Origin: Nocardioides psychrotolerans
GTDB taxonomy: Bacteria > Actinomycetota > Actinomycetes > Propionibacteriales > Nocardioidaceae
NCBI RefSeq assembly: GCF_900113685.1
Contig: NZ_FOQG01000010.1
Coordinates: 62,001-126,000 of the forward strand
DNA: 64,000 nt
Direction: 5' to 3'
Positions 29,054 through 37,834 of this stretch are shown here, one piece after another. The notes under the pieces were generated by a model that ran no database searches, was not told the DNA's origin, and was given only the letters and a program-made list of their open reading frames with translations. Positions within the stretch are counted from its first letter, which is position 1; each line of letters opens with the position of its first letter. A program made the position numbers and the translations under genes.

Positions 29054-29096
29054 GCCGTCCGGCCCGCTCCCCTCGATGGGGAGCGGGCCGGACGGC
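29054..29096. terminator. 19-bp perfect hairpin between convergent genes
   Basis: Arms 29054-29072 and 29078-29096 are perfect reverse complements (left arm begins gccgtccggcccg) around the loop tcgat. The position between the methyltransferase and doxX stops makes it a bidirectional terminator, stem-only and without a T-tract. Confidence 0.75.
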
Positions 29097-29110
29097 TGCG
29101 TGCGCGGAGA

Positions 29111-29692
29111 TCAGCGCAGGACGGGGTTCTTCTTCACGAGGTCCAGCGAGGACCAGAGGCGGCCGAGGCCCCAGGTGTTGCCGGCGCCGAGAGCGGCGAG
29201 GGCGACGAGGCTGATGGCGCCGAGGAGGTGGACATCCATGAGCGGGTTGTTCTCCGGAGGGAGGACGACGGTCCACATCATCACGTAGAGCAGGGCGCCC
29301 GTGGCTGCGGCGGCGCGCATCCCGATGCCGAGAGTCAGGGCGACCCCGATTCCGAGGAGGCCGAGCATGAAGCCCCAGTCGGCATACCAGGTGCCGGCGA
29401 TCGCGTTGTAGAAGCCCTTGAAGGGGCCGTCGGCGCCGAAGGCCAAGAAGCCTTCCGTGGGGCTGCCGCCGTTGATCCAGGCTGCGTCGCCGAAGCGGTC
29501 GAGGGTTCCGTCCTGGCCGTGGCCGGTGGCGAAGCCCAGGGCGAGCAGCTTGTCGAAGAACGCCCAGAGGAAGGTGACGCCGAAGCTGATGCGGAGCACG
29601 GCCAGGACACGCTGGGCCAGGTGCGTCTGCACCGGGAGGCCTTCGGTGCTCTGGACCGTGGAGCCGGTGGCGGTGTTGTGGATGGTGGTCAT
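29111..29692 (-). CDS. DoxX-like integral membrane protein
   Basis: A 193-residue protein with four helices. The first helix region reads QRVLAVLRISFGVTFLWAFFDKLLALGF, as in DoxX/thiosulfate:quinone oxidoreductase-subunit relatives, and the last part is DVHLLGAISLVALAALGAG. ATG 29692 has AAGGAGGAG upstream. It lies directly downstream of cydDC on the same strand, with a degenerate DosR-type box in the 119-base gap. In mycobacteria DoxX takes part in a redox complex with superoxide dismutase; a redox or membrane-thiol role here is inference. Confidence 0.85.
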   Translation of the reverse strand: MTTIHNTATGSTVQSTEGLPVQTHLAQRVLAVLRISFGVTFLWAFFDKLLALGFATGHGQDGTLDRFGDAAWINGGSPTEGFLAFGADGPFKGFYNAIAGTWYADWGFMLGLLGIGVALTLGIGMRAAAATGALLYVMMWTVVLPPENNPLMDVHLLGAISLVALAALGAGNTWGLGRLWSSLDLVKKNPVLR

Positions 29693-29795
29693 GAGGTCTC
29701 CTCCTTCGAGGGGCTGGTGCCTGGGTGGTGCTTCGATGCCTCCAGGATCGCCTCGTGTGGACTCGACGTTCAGAGGAGAAGGACACCCCGGCGGG

Positions 29796-29809
29796 GGGAC
29801 CTTCTGCCC
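29796..29809 (-). promoter_or_regulatory. Degenerate DosR-type box upstream of doxX
   Basis: Read on the minus strand the site is GGGCAGAAGGTCCC. It fits GGGAC-N4-GTCCC at 8 of 10 fixed positions and differs from the dosR/nitroreductase box by two bases. It is about 104 bases upstream of the doxX ATG and two bases from the cydDC stop. This is a weaker match than the cydA and dosR boxes. Confidence 0.4.
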
Positions 29810-29811
29810 GC

Positions 29812-32800
29812 TCAGCCCAGGACTGGTCCGGGACGTACGCCGCGGCGCGCGACCGCAGCCACGTCGTCGAGGTGCACGACCTGGTCGACGAGGTCCAGCC
29901 CGACCGGCTCGTGGGTGATCCACAAGACCGCGCGCGCATCGGTCGTGTCGAGCAGCTCATGAGCGAGCTCGACCGCCGTGGCGTGGTCGAGGTGGGCAGT
30001 GGGCTCGTCGAGGACCAGCACCGCCTGCTCGGCCAGCAAGGAGCGGGCGATCGCCAGCCGTGCGCGCTCACCGCCCGAGACCTGGGCGTGCCCGTCTCCC
30101 AGCCATGTGTGCAGGCCGTCCGGTAGGGCGTCGAGCCAGTCGCCGAGGCGGGCTCGTCGGAGAGCGCGATCGACGTCTGCGTCGGTGGCTGCGGGCCTGG
30201 CCAGCCGCACGTTCTCCACGACGGTGGAGGCGAAGACGTGGGGGTCGTCGTCCACGAGCCCGACGCGCTCGCGCACGTCGTCCAGGGCCAGGTGGGTGTA
30301 GGCCGTGCCACCCATCCGCAGGTCACCGCGGACCGGGTCGAGGAAGCGGAGCATGAGGGCCGCCAGGGTGCTCTTGCCCGACCCGGAGGGGCCGGTCACG
30401 GCGATGCGGGCCCCCAGGCCGAGGTCGAGCGAGAGGCCCTCGAGGCAGGGACGTGAGCGGTCCCAGCCGGCCGCGACGCCCTCGAGCTCGATCGTCGACG
30501 AGGTCGGCGACCGGGTGCCGACCGTGTCGCGCACGGCAGGGACGCCGTGCTCGAGGCGGTGCAGCCGCGCCGCGGCCGCCTGGGTGCGGGCGGAGAGGGC
30601 GCCGGCGTCGACGACCGGGGTGGCGGGCTCGGCCAGCGCGAGCGGCACGAGCACCAGGAGCGCTGCCAACGGGCCGGTGAGTCGCCCGTCCGCGACGGCG
30701 GGAGCGGCGAGCCACGCCATGACCGTGACCCCGGCACCGGCACTCAGGAGGACGAGGCCGCGTGCGGCGCCGAGCCACACGCTCGCCACCACGCCGCTGC
30801 GGGTCAGGCGGCGACCGGCCTCCGAGACGGCGCGCACCGCGCGGCGCTCGGCCTGCCACATCACCAGCTCCGGCGCGACCTGGACCACGTCGACGACGAC
30901 GTCGGAGAGGTCTCCGCGCTGTCCCACGGCCGTCTTCTCTCGGCGGCCGGCGCCGAAGCGGGCCAGGACGTAGCCGCAACCGGAGCCGAGGGCTGCGGTG
31001 CCGAGCACGACGAGCCCGGCGACGGGGAGGAGCAGCGAGGCGACACCGGCGGCCAGGGCCACGACACCGATGTGGCTGGCGAGCGGCAGCCGCACGCGCA
31101 GGTCACGGTCGACGACCCCGTCGACGTCGTCGACGATGGAGGCCAGGACGTCGCCGCGGCGTCGACCCAGGCCGCCAGGAGTCAGTGGCACGACCGCGTC
31201 ATAGACCTGGACGCGACGCTGGGCCAGCATCCGCAGCGCGGTGTCGTGCGAGCGCAACCGTTCGGCGTAGCGCAGCACGGGGCGGGCCAGGCCGAACAGC
31301 CGGACGCCCACGATCGCGACGAGCAGGGTGAGGACCGGAGGTTGGGTGGACGCCTGCACGATGAGCCATCCGGCCGTCGCCGTCAGGGCGACGCCCGACG
31401 CCGAGGCCAGGGCGCCCAGGACGACGCTGGACCACAGCGAGGCTCCGCGGCTCGGGTCGGGCTCGTCCCCGGCGGGTGCATCAGGTCCCTCAGATGCCTC
31501 GGGAGCAGGCGCAGCGGGTGCCGCATCGCGCACAGGGGTCGGCTCGACAGGAGCCGCCGCGGCCGCGGCCAGCGCCGCGGGCACGAGCTCCAGAACGTGG
31601 TCGGCGAGCGCGACGATCGCCGGGCGGTGTGCCACGACCACCACGGCGCCGCTGCGGCCGAGATCGAGGATGGTGTCGGCGATGACCTGCTCGGTGAGCC
31701 CGTCGAGGTGTGCCGTGGGCTCGTCGAGGAGCACCCAGGGGCGCCGGGCGAGGACCACCCGGGCCAGCGCGAGACGCGCCCGCTCACCGGCCGAGAGGCT
31801 GTCCGCGTCCTCGCTCATGGGGGCGTCGAGGGCGCCGGGGAGGTCGCGCACGCGCTCAGCGAGCGCCACCCTCGCCAGGGCGTCCCACAGCTCGTCGTCG
31901 GTCGCGTCGGCCCGCGCGAGGCGCAGGTTGTCAGCCACGCTGCCGGACACGAGCACCGGACGCTGGGGGAGCCAGGCGATCTGTTCCTGCCACGCCCGGC
32001 CGGACGCCTTCACCCCGCCGGCGCTCACCAAGCCGTCGGTGGCCGGGACGAGCCCGGCGATCGCGGCGAGGAGGGTGGACTTGCCGCAGCCGGACGGGCC
32101 GACCACGACGGTCACCCCCGTCGCTGGGACCACGGCGTCGAGGGGTGCGAGAGCCGCACGGGACCGGCCCGGGTAGGTCACCGAGAGCCCCTCGAGCACC
32201 AGGTCGGCGCCGGCAGGCGGCGCTGCCGCGCCGTCGTCGTACGACGTGCCCTCGAGGAGGGTGCCCACGGCCTCGAAGGTCGCCACTCCCTCGGCAGCCG
32301 CGTGGAACTCGGCGCCGACCCGTCGCAGCGGCCAGTAGGCCTCGGGGGCGAGGAGGAGGACGAACAGGGCTGTGCGCAGCCCGACGTCGCCGTCGGCCAG
32401 TCGCACACCGATGACGACGGCCACGAGGGCGACACTGAGCGTGGCCACGAGCTCGAGCACCGCCGACGAGGCGAAGGCGAGCCGGAGCGTGGCCTGCGAC
32501 GCGCGGCGGTAGCGGTCGGTGATCTGCGCGATCCGGGCAGACTGGGCGCGGGCGCGGCGGAAGGCGACGAGGGTGGGAAGGCCCTTCATGACGTCGAGGA
32601 AGTGACCGGAGAGCGCGGCCATGGCGGCCCACTGCTCCTGCGCGCGGTCCCGGGTCGCGAGTCCGACGAGGGCGCCGAAGACGGGGACCAGCGGCAGGGT
32701 GAGCGCGACGATCACCGTGCTCCAGAGGTCCTGGGTCGCGATGGCGGCGAGCGTTACCAGCGGCAGGACCCCGGCCAGCACGGCGGCTGGGAGGTATCTG

Positions 32801-33186
32801 GTGAGGTAGGGCTCCGCAGCGGCGACGCCACGGGTGGTGAGGACCGACAGCTCGCCCGTCGACAGGGTCGGACGTCCGGCCGCGCGCTGGCCCAGGACGG
32901 CCGTGACCACGGTGCCGCGGAGGTGGTCGGCGACGAGGGCCGCCGCGCGGGCCGCGAGGACGTCGGAGCCCCACGCCGTCAGGGCGCGGGCCCCCACGAG
33001 CGCGAGGACCCCCACGACCCAGGGGCCGAGACGTCCGTGGGTGACGACCGCGATCACCAGGCCGGTCACGGCCCAGGCCTGGGCGATGACGAGCAGGCTG
33101 GTGAGCACGCCCGCCCCCACGACGCCGGCCAGCGGCCGGCGTGCGGGGGCGAGGACGGGTCGGAGCCGAGGGTCCGTCGGTCTCAT
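29812..33186 (-). CDS. cydDC: Fused CydDC ABC exporter for cytochrome bd assembly
   Basis: One 1124-residue chain holding both half-transporters, which are separate CydD and CydC in E. coli. The CydD half has six helices, then Walker A GPSGCGKST, signature LSAGERARLALARVV and Walker B WVLLDEPTAHLD. An Ala/Pro-rich linker at about residues 540-590 joins the CydC half, with GPSGSGKST, VSGGERARLAIARSL and LVLDEPTAHLD. CydDC exports reductants (glutathione or cysteine in E. coli) needed for bd oxidase maturation. The ATG overlaps the cydB stop. The fusion is a recurring actinobacterial arrangement. Confidence 0.95.
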   Translation of the reverse strand: MRPTDPRLRPVLAPARRPLAGVVGAGVLTSLLVIAQAWAVTGLVIAVVTHGRLGPWVVGVLALVGARALTAWGSDVLAARAAALVADHLRGTVVTAVLGQRAAGRPTLSTGELSVLTTRGVAAAEPYLTRYLPAAVLAGVLPLVTLAAIATQDLWSTVIVALTLPLVPVFGALVGLATRDRAQEQWAAMAALSGHFLDVMKGLPTLVAFRRARAQSARIAQITDRYRRASQATLRLAFASSAVLELVATLSVALVAVVIGVRLADGDVGLRTALFVLLLAPEAYWPLRRVGAEFHAAAEGVATFEAVGTLLEGTSYDDGAAAPPAGADLVLEGLSVTYPGRSRAALAPLDAVVPATGVTVVVGPSGCGKSTLLAAIAGLVPATDGLVSAGGVKASGRAWQEQIAWLPQRPVLVSGSVADNLRLARADATDDELWDALARVALAERVRDLPGALDAPMSEDADSLSAGERARLALARVVLARRPWVLLDEPTAHLDGLTEQVIADTILDLGRSGAVVVVAHRPAIVALADHVLELVPAALAAAAAAPVEPTPVRDAAPAAPAPEASEGPDAPAGDEPDPSRGASLWSSVVLGALASASGVALTATAGWLIVQASTQPPVLTLLVAIVGVRLFGLARPVLRYAERLRSHDTALRMLAQRRVQVYDAVVPLTPGGLGRRRGDVLASIVDDVDGVVDRDLRVRLPLASHIGVVALAAGVASLLLPVAGLVVLGTAALGSGCGYVLARFGAGRREKTAVGQRGDLSDVVVDVVQVAPELVMWQAERRAVRAVSEAGRRLTRSGVVASVWLGAARGLVLLSAGAGVTVMAWLAAPAVADGRLTGPLAALLVLVPLALAEPATPVVDAGALSARTQAAAARLHRLEHGVPAVRDTVGTRSPTSSTIELEGVAAGWDRSRPCLEGLSLDLGLGARIAVTGPSGSGKSTLAALMLRFLDPVRGDLRMGGTAYTHLALDDVRERVGLVDDDPHVFASTVVENVRLARPAATDADVDRALRRARLGDWLDALPDGLHTWLGDGHAQVSGGERARLAIARSLLAEQAVLVLDEPTAHLDHATAVELAHELLDTTDARAVLWITHEPVGLDLVDQVVHLDDVAAVARRGVRPGPVLG

Positions 33187-34208
33187 CGAGCGCTGGTGGC
33201 GGGGGTCGTCGGGTGCGCGGGGATGTGGTCCACGGAGATGCGGCGACGGAACACCCAGTAGGTCCACGCCTGGTAGGCGAGCACCAGCGGGGTGAAGATG
33301 ACCGCGACGATCGTCATGATCTTCAGCGTGTAGGCCGTGGCCGCAGCGTTGGTCGTGGTGAGACCGACACCGTCGCTGAGCGTGGTCGGCATGACGTCGG
33401 GGAACAGGGCCAGGAAGAGCCCGGCGACGCCGAGGCCGATCGCCACGAAGGTGCCGAGGAAGGCCCAGCCCTCCCGGCCGCCGAGGATGGCGACCAAGCC
33501 GCCGACCAGGGCGAGCGCGGCCGCCGTGAAGGCGACGGCCGAGGCGATCGAACCCGTGGAGATCTGGGTCCAGCCGAGGAAGACGACGGTGATGACGGCA
33601 GCGACGACCCCGATGCGGGCTGCCAGCTCGCGCGCGTGCTCACGGATGCGGCCGTCGGTCTTGAGCGAGATGAAGACGGCGCCGTGGGTGAGGAACAGCG
33701 AGAGGGTGGTCAGTCCGCCCAGCAGGGCATAGGGATTGAGCAGGTTGAAGAAGCCGCCGACGTACTCCATGTCGGCGTCGATCGGGACCCCGCGCAGGAT
33801 GTTGGCGAAGGCGACCCCCCACAGCAGCGCGGGCACGAACGAGCCGATGATGATCGCGAGGTCCCACCGGGAGCGCCACTGGGCGTCGTCCCGCTTGGCG
33901 CGGTACTCGAAGGCCAGGCCCCGCACGATGAGGGCGACCAGGATCAGCAGCAGCGGCAGGTAGAACCCGCTGAACAACGTGGCATACCACTCCGGGAAGG
34001 CCGCGAAGGTCGCGCCGCCGGCGACGAGGAGCCACACCTCGTTGCCGTCCCAGACGGGACCGATCGTGTTGATGAGGACGCGTCGCTCGGTGTCGTTCTT
34101 GGCGAGGACGGGCAGCAACATCCCGACCCCGAAGTCGAAGCCCTCGAGGACGAAGTAGCCGATCCAGAGGACGGCGATCAGGCAGAACCAGACGGTGGTG
34201 AGCTCCAT
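33183..34208 (-). CDS. cydB: Cytochrome bd ubiquinol oxidase subunit II
   Basis: A 341-residue membrane subunit with about nine helices. Family motifs are ELTTVWFCLIAVLWIGYFVLEGFDFGVG at the N-terminus, TIGPVWDGNEVWLLVAGG and the C-terminal YQAWTYWVFRRRI. It pairs with CydA in the high-affinity terminal oxidase. ATG 34208 lies 16 bases after the cydA stop, and its TGA overlaps the cydDC ATG. Confidence 0.97.
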   Translation of the reverse strand: MELTTVWFCLIAVLWIGYFVLEGFDFGVGMLLPVLAKNDTERRVLINTIGPVWDGNEVWLLVAGGATFAAFPEWYATLFSGFYLPLLLILVALIVRGLAFEYRAKRDDAQWRSRWDLAIIIGSFVPALLWGVAFANILRGVPIDADMEYVGGFFNLLNPYALLGGLTTLSLFLTHGAVFISLKTDGRIREHARELAARIGVVAAVITVVFLGWTQISTGSIASAVAFTAAALALVGGLVAILGGREGWAFLGTFVAIGLGVAGLFLALFPDVMPTTLSDGVGLTTTNAAATAYTLKIMTIVAVIFTPLVLAYQAWTYWVFRRRISVDHIPAHPTTPATSAR

Positions 34209-34224
34209 GACAGGTCTCCGGCTC

Positions 34225-35670
34225 TCAGTAGGCGAACGCGAGCGGGCGGTCGACGTCACCGTCGGGTTGCGCGGGCGGCAGGTCGTCGGTGTGGATCGGG
34301 TCCGCACCGCGGTGGATGTAGGTGAAGAGCAGCTTGAGCTCGATGACCATGAGCACGCCGTAGAGCAACGTCAGGGTGACCAGCGAGATCAGGGCCTCGG
34401 TGGCCGACACGGACGGCGACGTGGCCTGCGCGGTCGTCATCAGCCCGAAGACGGCCCACGGCTGGCGGCCCATCTCGGTGAAGATCCACCCGAAGGAGTT
34501 GGCGAAGAGCGGCATCAACGGGAGCGTCAGCACCGCCACCGTCAACAGCCGGCCACCGGGTGTGCGGCCCTTGCGGGTGGCGAGCAGCACCCAGGCGGCG
34601 ATGGCGGCGCCGAGCATGCCGAGGCCGATCATCAGCCGGAACGACCAGTAGGTCACGGGGATCATCGGGGTGTAGCCGTCGGGGGAGTAGTACGTCGCAC
34701 CCGGGTCGGCGCCGTAGGTCTCGACGTATTCCGCGCGCAGGTCGTTGATGCCGCGCACCTCGCCGTCGGTGGTGCCGGTGGCCAGGTAGGACAGGACACC
34801 CGGCAGCTTGATCGCGAACTTCTCGGTCTTGCCGTCGGGCGTGCCGATGGTGAAGACGGAGAAGTCGGCCGGGGCCTCGGTGTCGTAGAGGGCCTCTGCT
34901 GCCGCCATCTTCATCGGCTGCACCTCGGTCATGATCTTGCCCTGGAAGTCACCGCTGACCGCGACCGCGATGCCCGTCACCAGCACGATCGCGGCGCCGG
35001 TGCGCACGGCAGAGCGATACATCGAGCGCTCCTCGTCGGCACCGGCCCGGCGCAGCTGCCAGAAGACGACGCCGACGACGAACGCCGCGGCCGTCATGTA
35101 GGCGGCGAGAACGGTGTGGGGGAACGTGACGAGCTGGACCTTGTTGAACATGACGGCTGCGAAGTCGTTCATCTCAGCCCGTCCGGTGTCCGGGTTGTAG
35201 GCGAAGCCGACGGGGTTCTGCATGAACGAGTTGGCCGCGAGGATGAAGTAGGCCGAGAGGAGCGTCCCGAGGTGCACGATCCACATGCACGCCGCGTGCA
35301 GCTTGGCCGGCAGCCGGTCCCAGCCGAAGATCCAGAGCCCGAGGAACGTGGACTCGAGGAAGAAGGCCGCCAGACCCTCGATGGCGAGAGGTGCGCCGAA
35401 GACGTCGCCGACGAAGCGCGAGTAGTCGCTCCAGTTCATCCCGAACTGGAACTCCTGGACGATGCCGGTCACGACGCCGATGGCGAAGTTGATCAGCAGC
35501 AGCTTGCCGAAGAACTTCGTCAGGCGCAGCCAGCGCACGTCACGGGTGCGGACCCAGGCGGTCTCGTAGCCCGCGACGATGGCCGTGAGTCCGATGGTGA
35601 TGGGGACGAACAGGAAGTGGTAAACGGTCGTGATGCCGAACTGCCATCGAACGATGTCCAACATGTCCAC
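34225..35670 (-). CDS. cydA: Cytochrome bd ubiquinol oxidase subunit I
   Basis: A 481-residue quinol oxidase subunit that carries hemes b558, b595 and d. Visible landmarks are the early heme His in TVYHFLFVP (about H18), the second His in TFPHTVLAAYMT, the Q-loop region and the GRQPWAVFG motif. The periplasmic quinol loop is of the short type. The start is GTG 35670 with AGGAGAT eight bases upstream; ATG 35664 is possible. DosR-type boxes lie 65-100 bases upstream, so low oxygen induction is expected. Confidence 0.97.
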   Translation of the reverse strand: MDMLDIVRWQFGITTVYHFLFVPITIGLTAIVAGYETAWVRTRDVRWLRLTKFFGKLLLINFAIGVVTGIVQEFQFGMNWSDYSRFVGDVFGAPLAIEGLAAFFLESTFLGLWIFGWDRLPAKLHAACMWIVHLGTLLSAYFILAANSFMQNPVGFAYNPDTGRAEMNDFAAVMFNKVQLVTFPHTVLAAYMTAAAFVVGVVFWQLRRAGADEERSMYRSAVRTGAAIVLVTGIAVAVSGDFQGKIMTEVQPMKMAAAEALYDTEAPADFSVFTIGTPDGKTEKFAIKLPGVLSYLATGTTDGEVRGINDLRAEYVETYGADPGATYYSPDGYTPMIPVTYWSFRLMIGLGMLGAAIAAWVLLATRKGRTPGGRLLTVAVLTLPLMPLFANSFGWIFTEMGRQPWAVFGLMTTAQATSPSVSATEALISLVTLTLLYGVLMVIELKLLFTYIHRGADPIHTDDLPPAQPDGDVDRPLAFAY

Positions 35671-35734
35671 GGGTGATCTCCTGAGCAGGGGGCTGGTGCT
35701 CTCTCACCCTGGGCGGTCGACGACTCCGTCAGCA

Positions 35735-35770
35735 CAGGCGTGGGTCCCGACGTGACGGGACGTTGGTCCC
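35735..35770 (-). promoter_or_regulatory. Tandem DosR-type boxes in the cydA promoter
   Basis: The upstream site at 35757-35770 reads GGGACCAACGTCCC on the minus strand, a perfect GGGAC-N4-GTCCC. A second, half-matching site begins with GGGAC 22 bases downstream (35735-35748, GGGACCCACGCCTG). The tandem spacing of about two helical turns is that described for mycobacterial DosR promoters. A CAGGGT hexamer on the same strand (35704-35709) could be the -10, which would put the second box near -43. Confidence 0.6.
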
Positions 35771-35803
35771 GTCCCGGGTGACACAGCTCTCCGTGACCAG
35801 CTC

Positions 35804-36829
35804 TCAGTGATCGACGCGTCGCGTGAGCCGCAGGTCGAGAACGACCCACGGCGTGTCCGGGGGGACCTGGACCTGGGGGCGCGACGTGCAGTGGACCCGG
35901 TAGGCCTCCAGCCAGCCCTGGTCACCAGGACGCACCACGGAGGCCCGGGCCGTCAGCCAGACCCCGCCACGCAGCACCTCCACGTCGGGCTCCGTGTCGA
36001 TGTTGTGCCACCACGTCCGGCTCTTCGGATGACTGACGAGCACCACCAGCCGACCGTGGGTCGAGGCGGCCAGGACGGGCAGCCGATGCAGCAGCCCGCT
36101 CTGACGACCGACCACCCCGAGGCCGACGAGGTGGACGGAGAGACGGTCGTGCCACCGCGACTCCAGCAGCCACAGGACGAGGCGGTCCACCGGGCGTGAG
36201 CCGGCGAGGGTGGGGAGCAGCAGCCCCGTGAGGAGGCCGTACGTCGCTCCGGCGAGGGCGCCGCCCGCCGACGCCACCAAGGTCTGCGTGGGCCATCCGG
36301 CGTCAGCACCGGGGGCGACGACGGCGTAGATCGCGATCGGAAGGGCCGACCCCCACCCCACGGCACTGGCCAGGGGCCACCGGCGGGCGTGGTGGAACAC
36401 GTGGGTCAGGCGCAGGGCCTGGAGGGACCCGAGGACCCCGCCGAGCGCCCCCCCGACGGCAACGGCGCTCAGCGTGATCCCGAGCGGAGCGGTGACGGGG
36501 TGGCCCGGCGCCAGGAGCAGCACTCCGCACAGAACGGTCGCGGCTGCGGTCGCCGCGACCCAGATGGCGCGGTCTGCGGGCGCCAGCCAGGTGCGGAGGG
36601 CCCGGACCTGGAGCAGTCCCAGGAGCGTGCCTGCCAGCAGGGAGCCGAGCAGGACCCCTGCCCAGTCGGTCCCCGTCTCGGTGAGCGGCTCGCTCCACCT
36701 GGCGAGGAGCACGCCACCGGGAGCGGCGACGGCACCGCCGACGGTGCTCAGCAGGAGCCATGGCCGGAGATGGGGGAGGTGGTCGGTGGCCAGCGTGCCG
36801 GTGGTCGTCACGGGGGCCGTGGTCCTCAT
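35804..36829 (-). CDS. Membrane protein fused to Ddn-like (F420-type) oxidoreductase domain
   Basis: A 341-residue protein. Residues 1 to about 215 form six or seven hydrophobic segments with no family I recognise. Residues from about 225 resemble the deazaflavin-dependent nitroreductase fold: RWHDRLSVHLVGLGVVGRQSG, then HGRLVVLVSHPKSRTWWHN followed by PDVEVLRGG. Stand-alone Ddn proteins bind F420; this would be a membrane-tethered version. It is translationally coupled to the nitroreductase gene upstream (ATGA) and precedes the cyd promoter. Domain assignment of the C-terminal part is moderate. Confidence 0.7.
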   Translation of the reverse strand: MRTTAPVTTTGTLATDHLPHLRPWLLLSTVGGAVAAPGGVLLARWSEPLTETGTDWAGVLLGSLLAGTLLGLLQVRALRTWLAPADRAIWVAATAAATVLCGVLLLAPGHPVTAPLGITLSAVAVGGALGGVLGSLQALRLTHVFHHARRWPLASAVGWGSALPIAIYAVVAPGADAGWPTQTLVASAGGALAGATYGLLTGLLLPTLAGSRPVDRLVLWLLESRWHDRLSVHLVGLGVVGRQSGLLHRLPVLAASTHGRLVVLVSHPKSRTWWHNIDTEPDVEVLRGGVWLTARASVVRPGDQGWLEAYRVHCTSRPQVQVPPDTPWVVLDLRLTRRVDH

Positions 36830-37668
36830 GGCAGCAGGATGTCGGAGAAGGCTCGCCGCCCCGTACGACGAAGCTCGCTGCGGCCGATCTGCTGCCAGCC
36901 GATGCGGATCACCAGCTGCGGCTCGGCCAACCCGCCGAGGACCTCACGATGGAGCTCGGAGCGGGTCTCCTCGTCCTCGATCACGCAGCTGAGGGGGACC
37001 AGCGAGAGGCCGTCCGTCGTGGCAGCCAACCAGACCTGGCTCAGCGCCTCGCCAGCGCTCAGCCAGGCGCGGGGGTCGTCCCGCTCGGTGAGGAGGACGA
37101 GCAGCCCGTCGGACCCCTCGACGTGCTCCCCACGCGGGCTGTGCCCGTGCTCCTGGCGGTCGACCGCTCGGTTGACGAGCAGCTCCACCCGGAGCCGGGG
37201 GCCGATGTCGAGCAGGGGCAGGACTTGCGTCCCCGGCGCCGAGGCTGTGGAGGCCAGGGTCGCCAGGCGTTCGTCCGGCACCGGCCACGCGGTGAAGCGC
37301 CGACGGTCGGTGCAGCGCTTGGCGAGGGCGTCGAGGTCGGCGGCCGCGAGGGCGCTGGGCTCGCCCGGGGTGAGGTGGAGCGTGGCCAGGTGGCTCGGAC
37401 GGTCGAGGTCGGGTGCGTATTCCACCTGTGCCGGAAGGCCCAGGGCCGCAGCCGCCACACGGGCGTGGTGCAACGCTGCACCGCAGCTGAGGATCACCCC
37501 CCGACCGCGCGGATCGGTGAGCGGGAGTCGGCGGGACTGGTCGGCGTGCAGCTCGATCCGGTGATCACCCAGCCGCCACAGCCAGGGCTGCGAGTTGCGC
37601 ACGCTGGGGGCCGCGCAGGCGAGCTCGACGACGCGTCGGGTCTCGACGATGCATCGGGTGTCGGCCAT
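36826..37668 (-). CDS. Acg-like nitroreductase family protein
   Basis: A 280-residue flavin-fold protein of the Acg type, a dormancy-regulon nitroreductase family in mycobacteria. The N-terminal VVELACAAPSVRNSQPWLWR is the family signature, with GAALHHARVAAAALG in the middle. The start is ATG 37668 because GGAGG lies six bases ahead of it; the upstream ATG 37680 contains that ribosome site. Acg proteins are thought to sequester or reduce FMN-linked substrates. It is divergent from dosR with shared DosR-type boxes between them. Confidence 0.85.
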   Translation of the reverse strand: MADTRCIVETRRVVELACAAPSVRNSQPWLWRLGDHRIELHADQSRRLPLTDPRGRGVILSCGAALHHARVAAAALGLPAQVEYAPDLDRPSHLATLHLTPGEPSALAAADLDALAKRCTDRRRFTAWPVPDERLATLASTASAPGTQVLPLLDIGPRLRVELLVNRAVDRQEHGHSPRGEHVEGSDGLLVLLTERDDPRAWLSAGEALSQVWLAATTDGLSLVPLSCVIEDEETRSELHREVLGGLAEPQLVIRIGWQQIGRSELRRTGRRAFSDILLP

Positions 37669-37762
37669 CACGTCCTCCATCGGGGCTCACGTCCGGGAAG
37701 TGGGTGGGGCCCCGAAGACGTGTCGTGAATCCCAGAGTGGGCGCACCGACGCCGCTTCCCCA

Positions 37763-37799
37763 GGGACGAAGGTCCCCTCGGCCCGGGGCTTCAGGACCC
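37763..37799 (+). promoter_or_regulatory. Tandem DosR-type boxes between nitroreductase and dosR genes
   Basis: A perfect box GGGACGAAGGTCCC at 37763-37776 is followed about 22-23 bases later by a weaker one, GGGCTTCAGGACCC (37786-37799). If dosR transcription starts at its ATG (37835, leaderless, after TAGAGT), the two boxes are centred near -65 and -42. That matches the distal-strong, proximal-weak layout reported for DosR-activated promoters. The same sites can serve the divergent nitroreductase operon. Confidence 0.65.
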
Positions 37800-37834
37800 G
37801 ACCGACCTACGTGAGGGCGCCCTAGAGTGAGGAC

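Noticed and set aside
29812..33186. Two separate cydD and cydC genes
   Set aside because: The frame is continuous through an Ala/Pro linker between the two ATPase/permease halves, with no stop or internal ribosome site that I can support.
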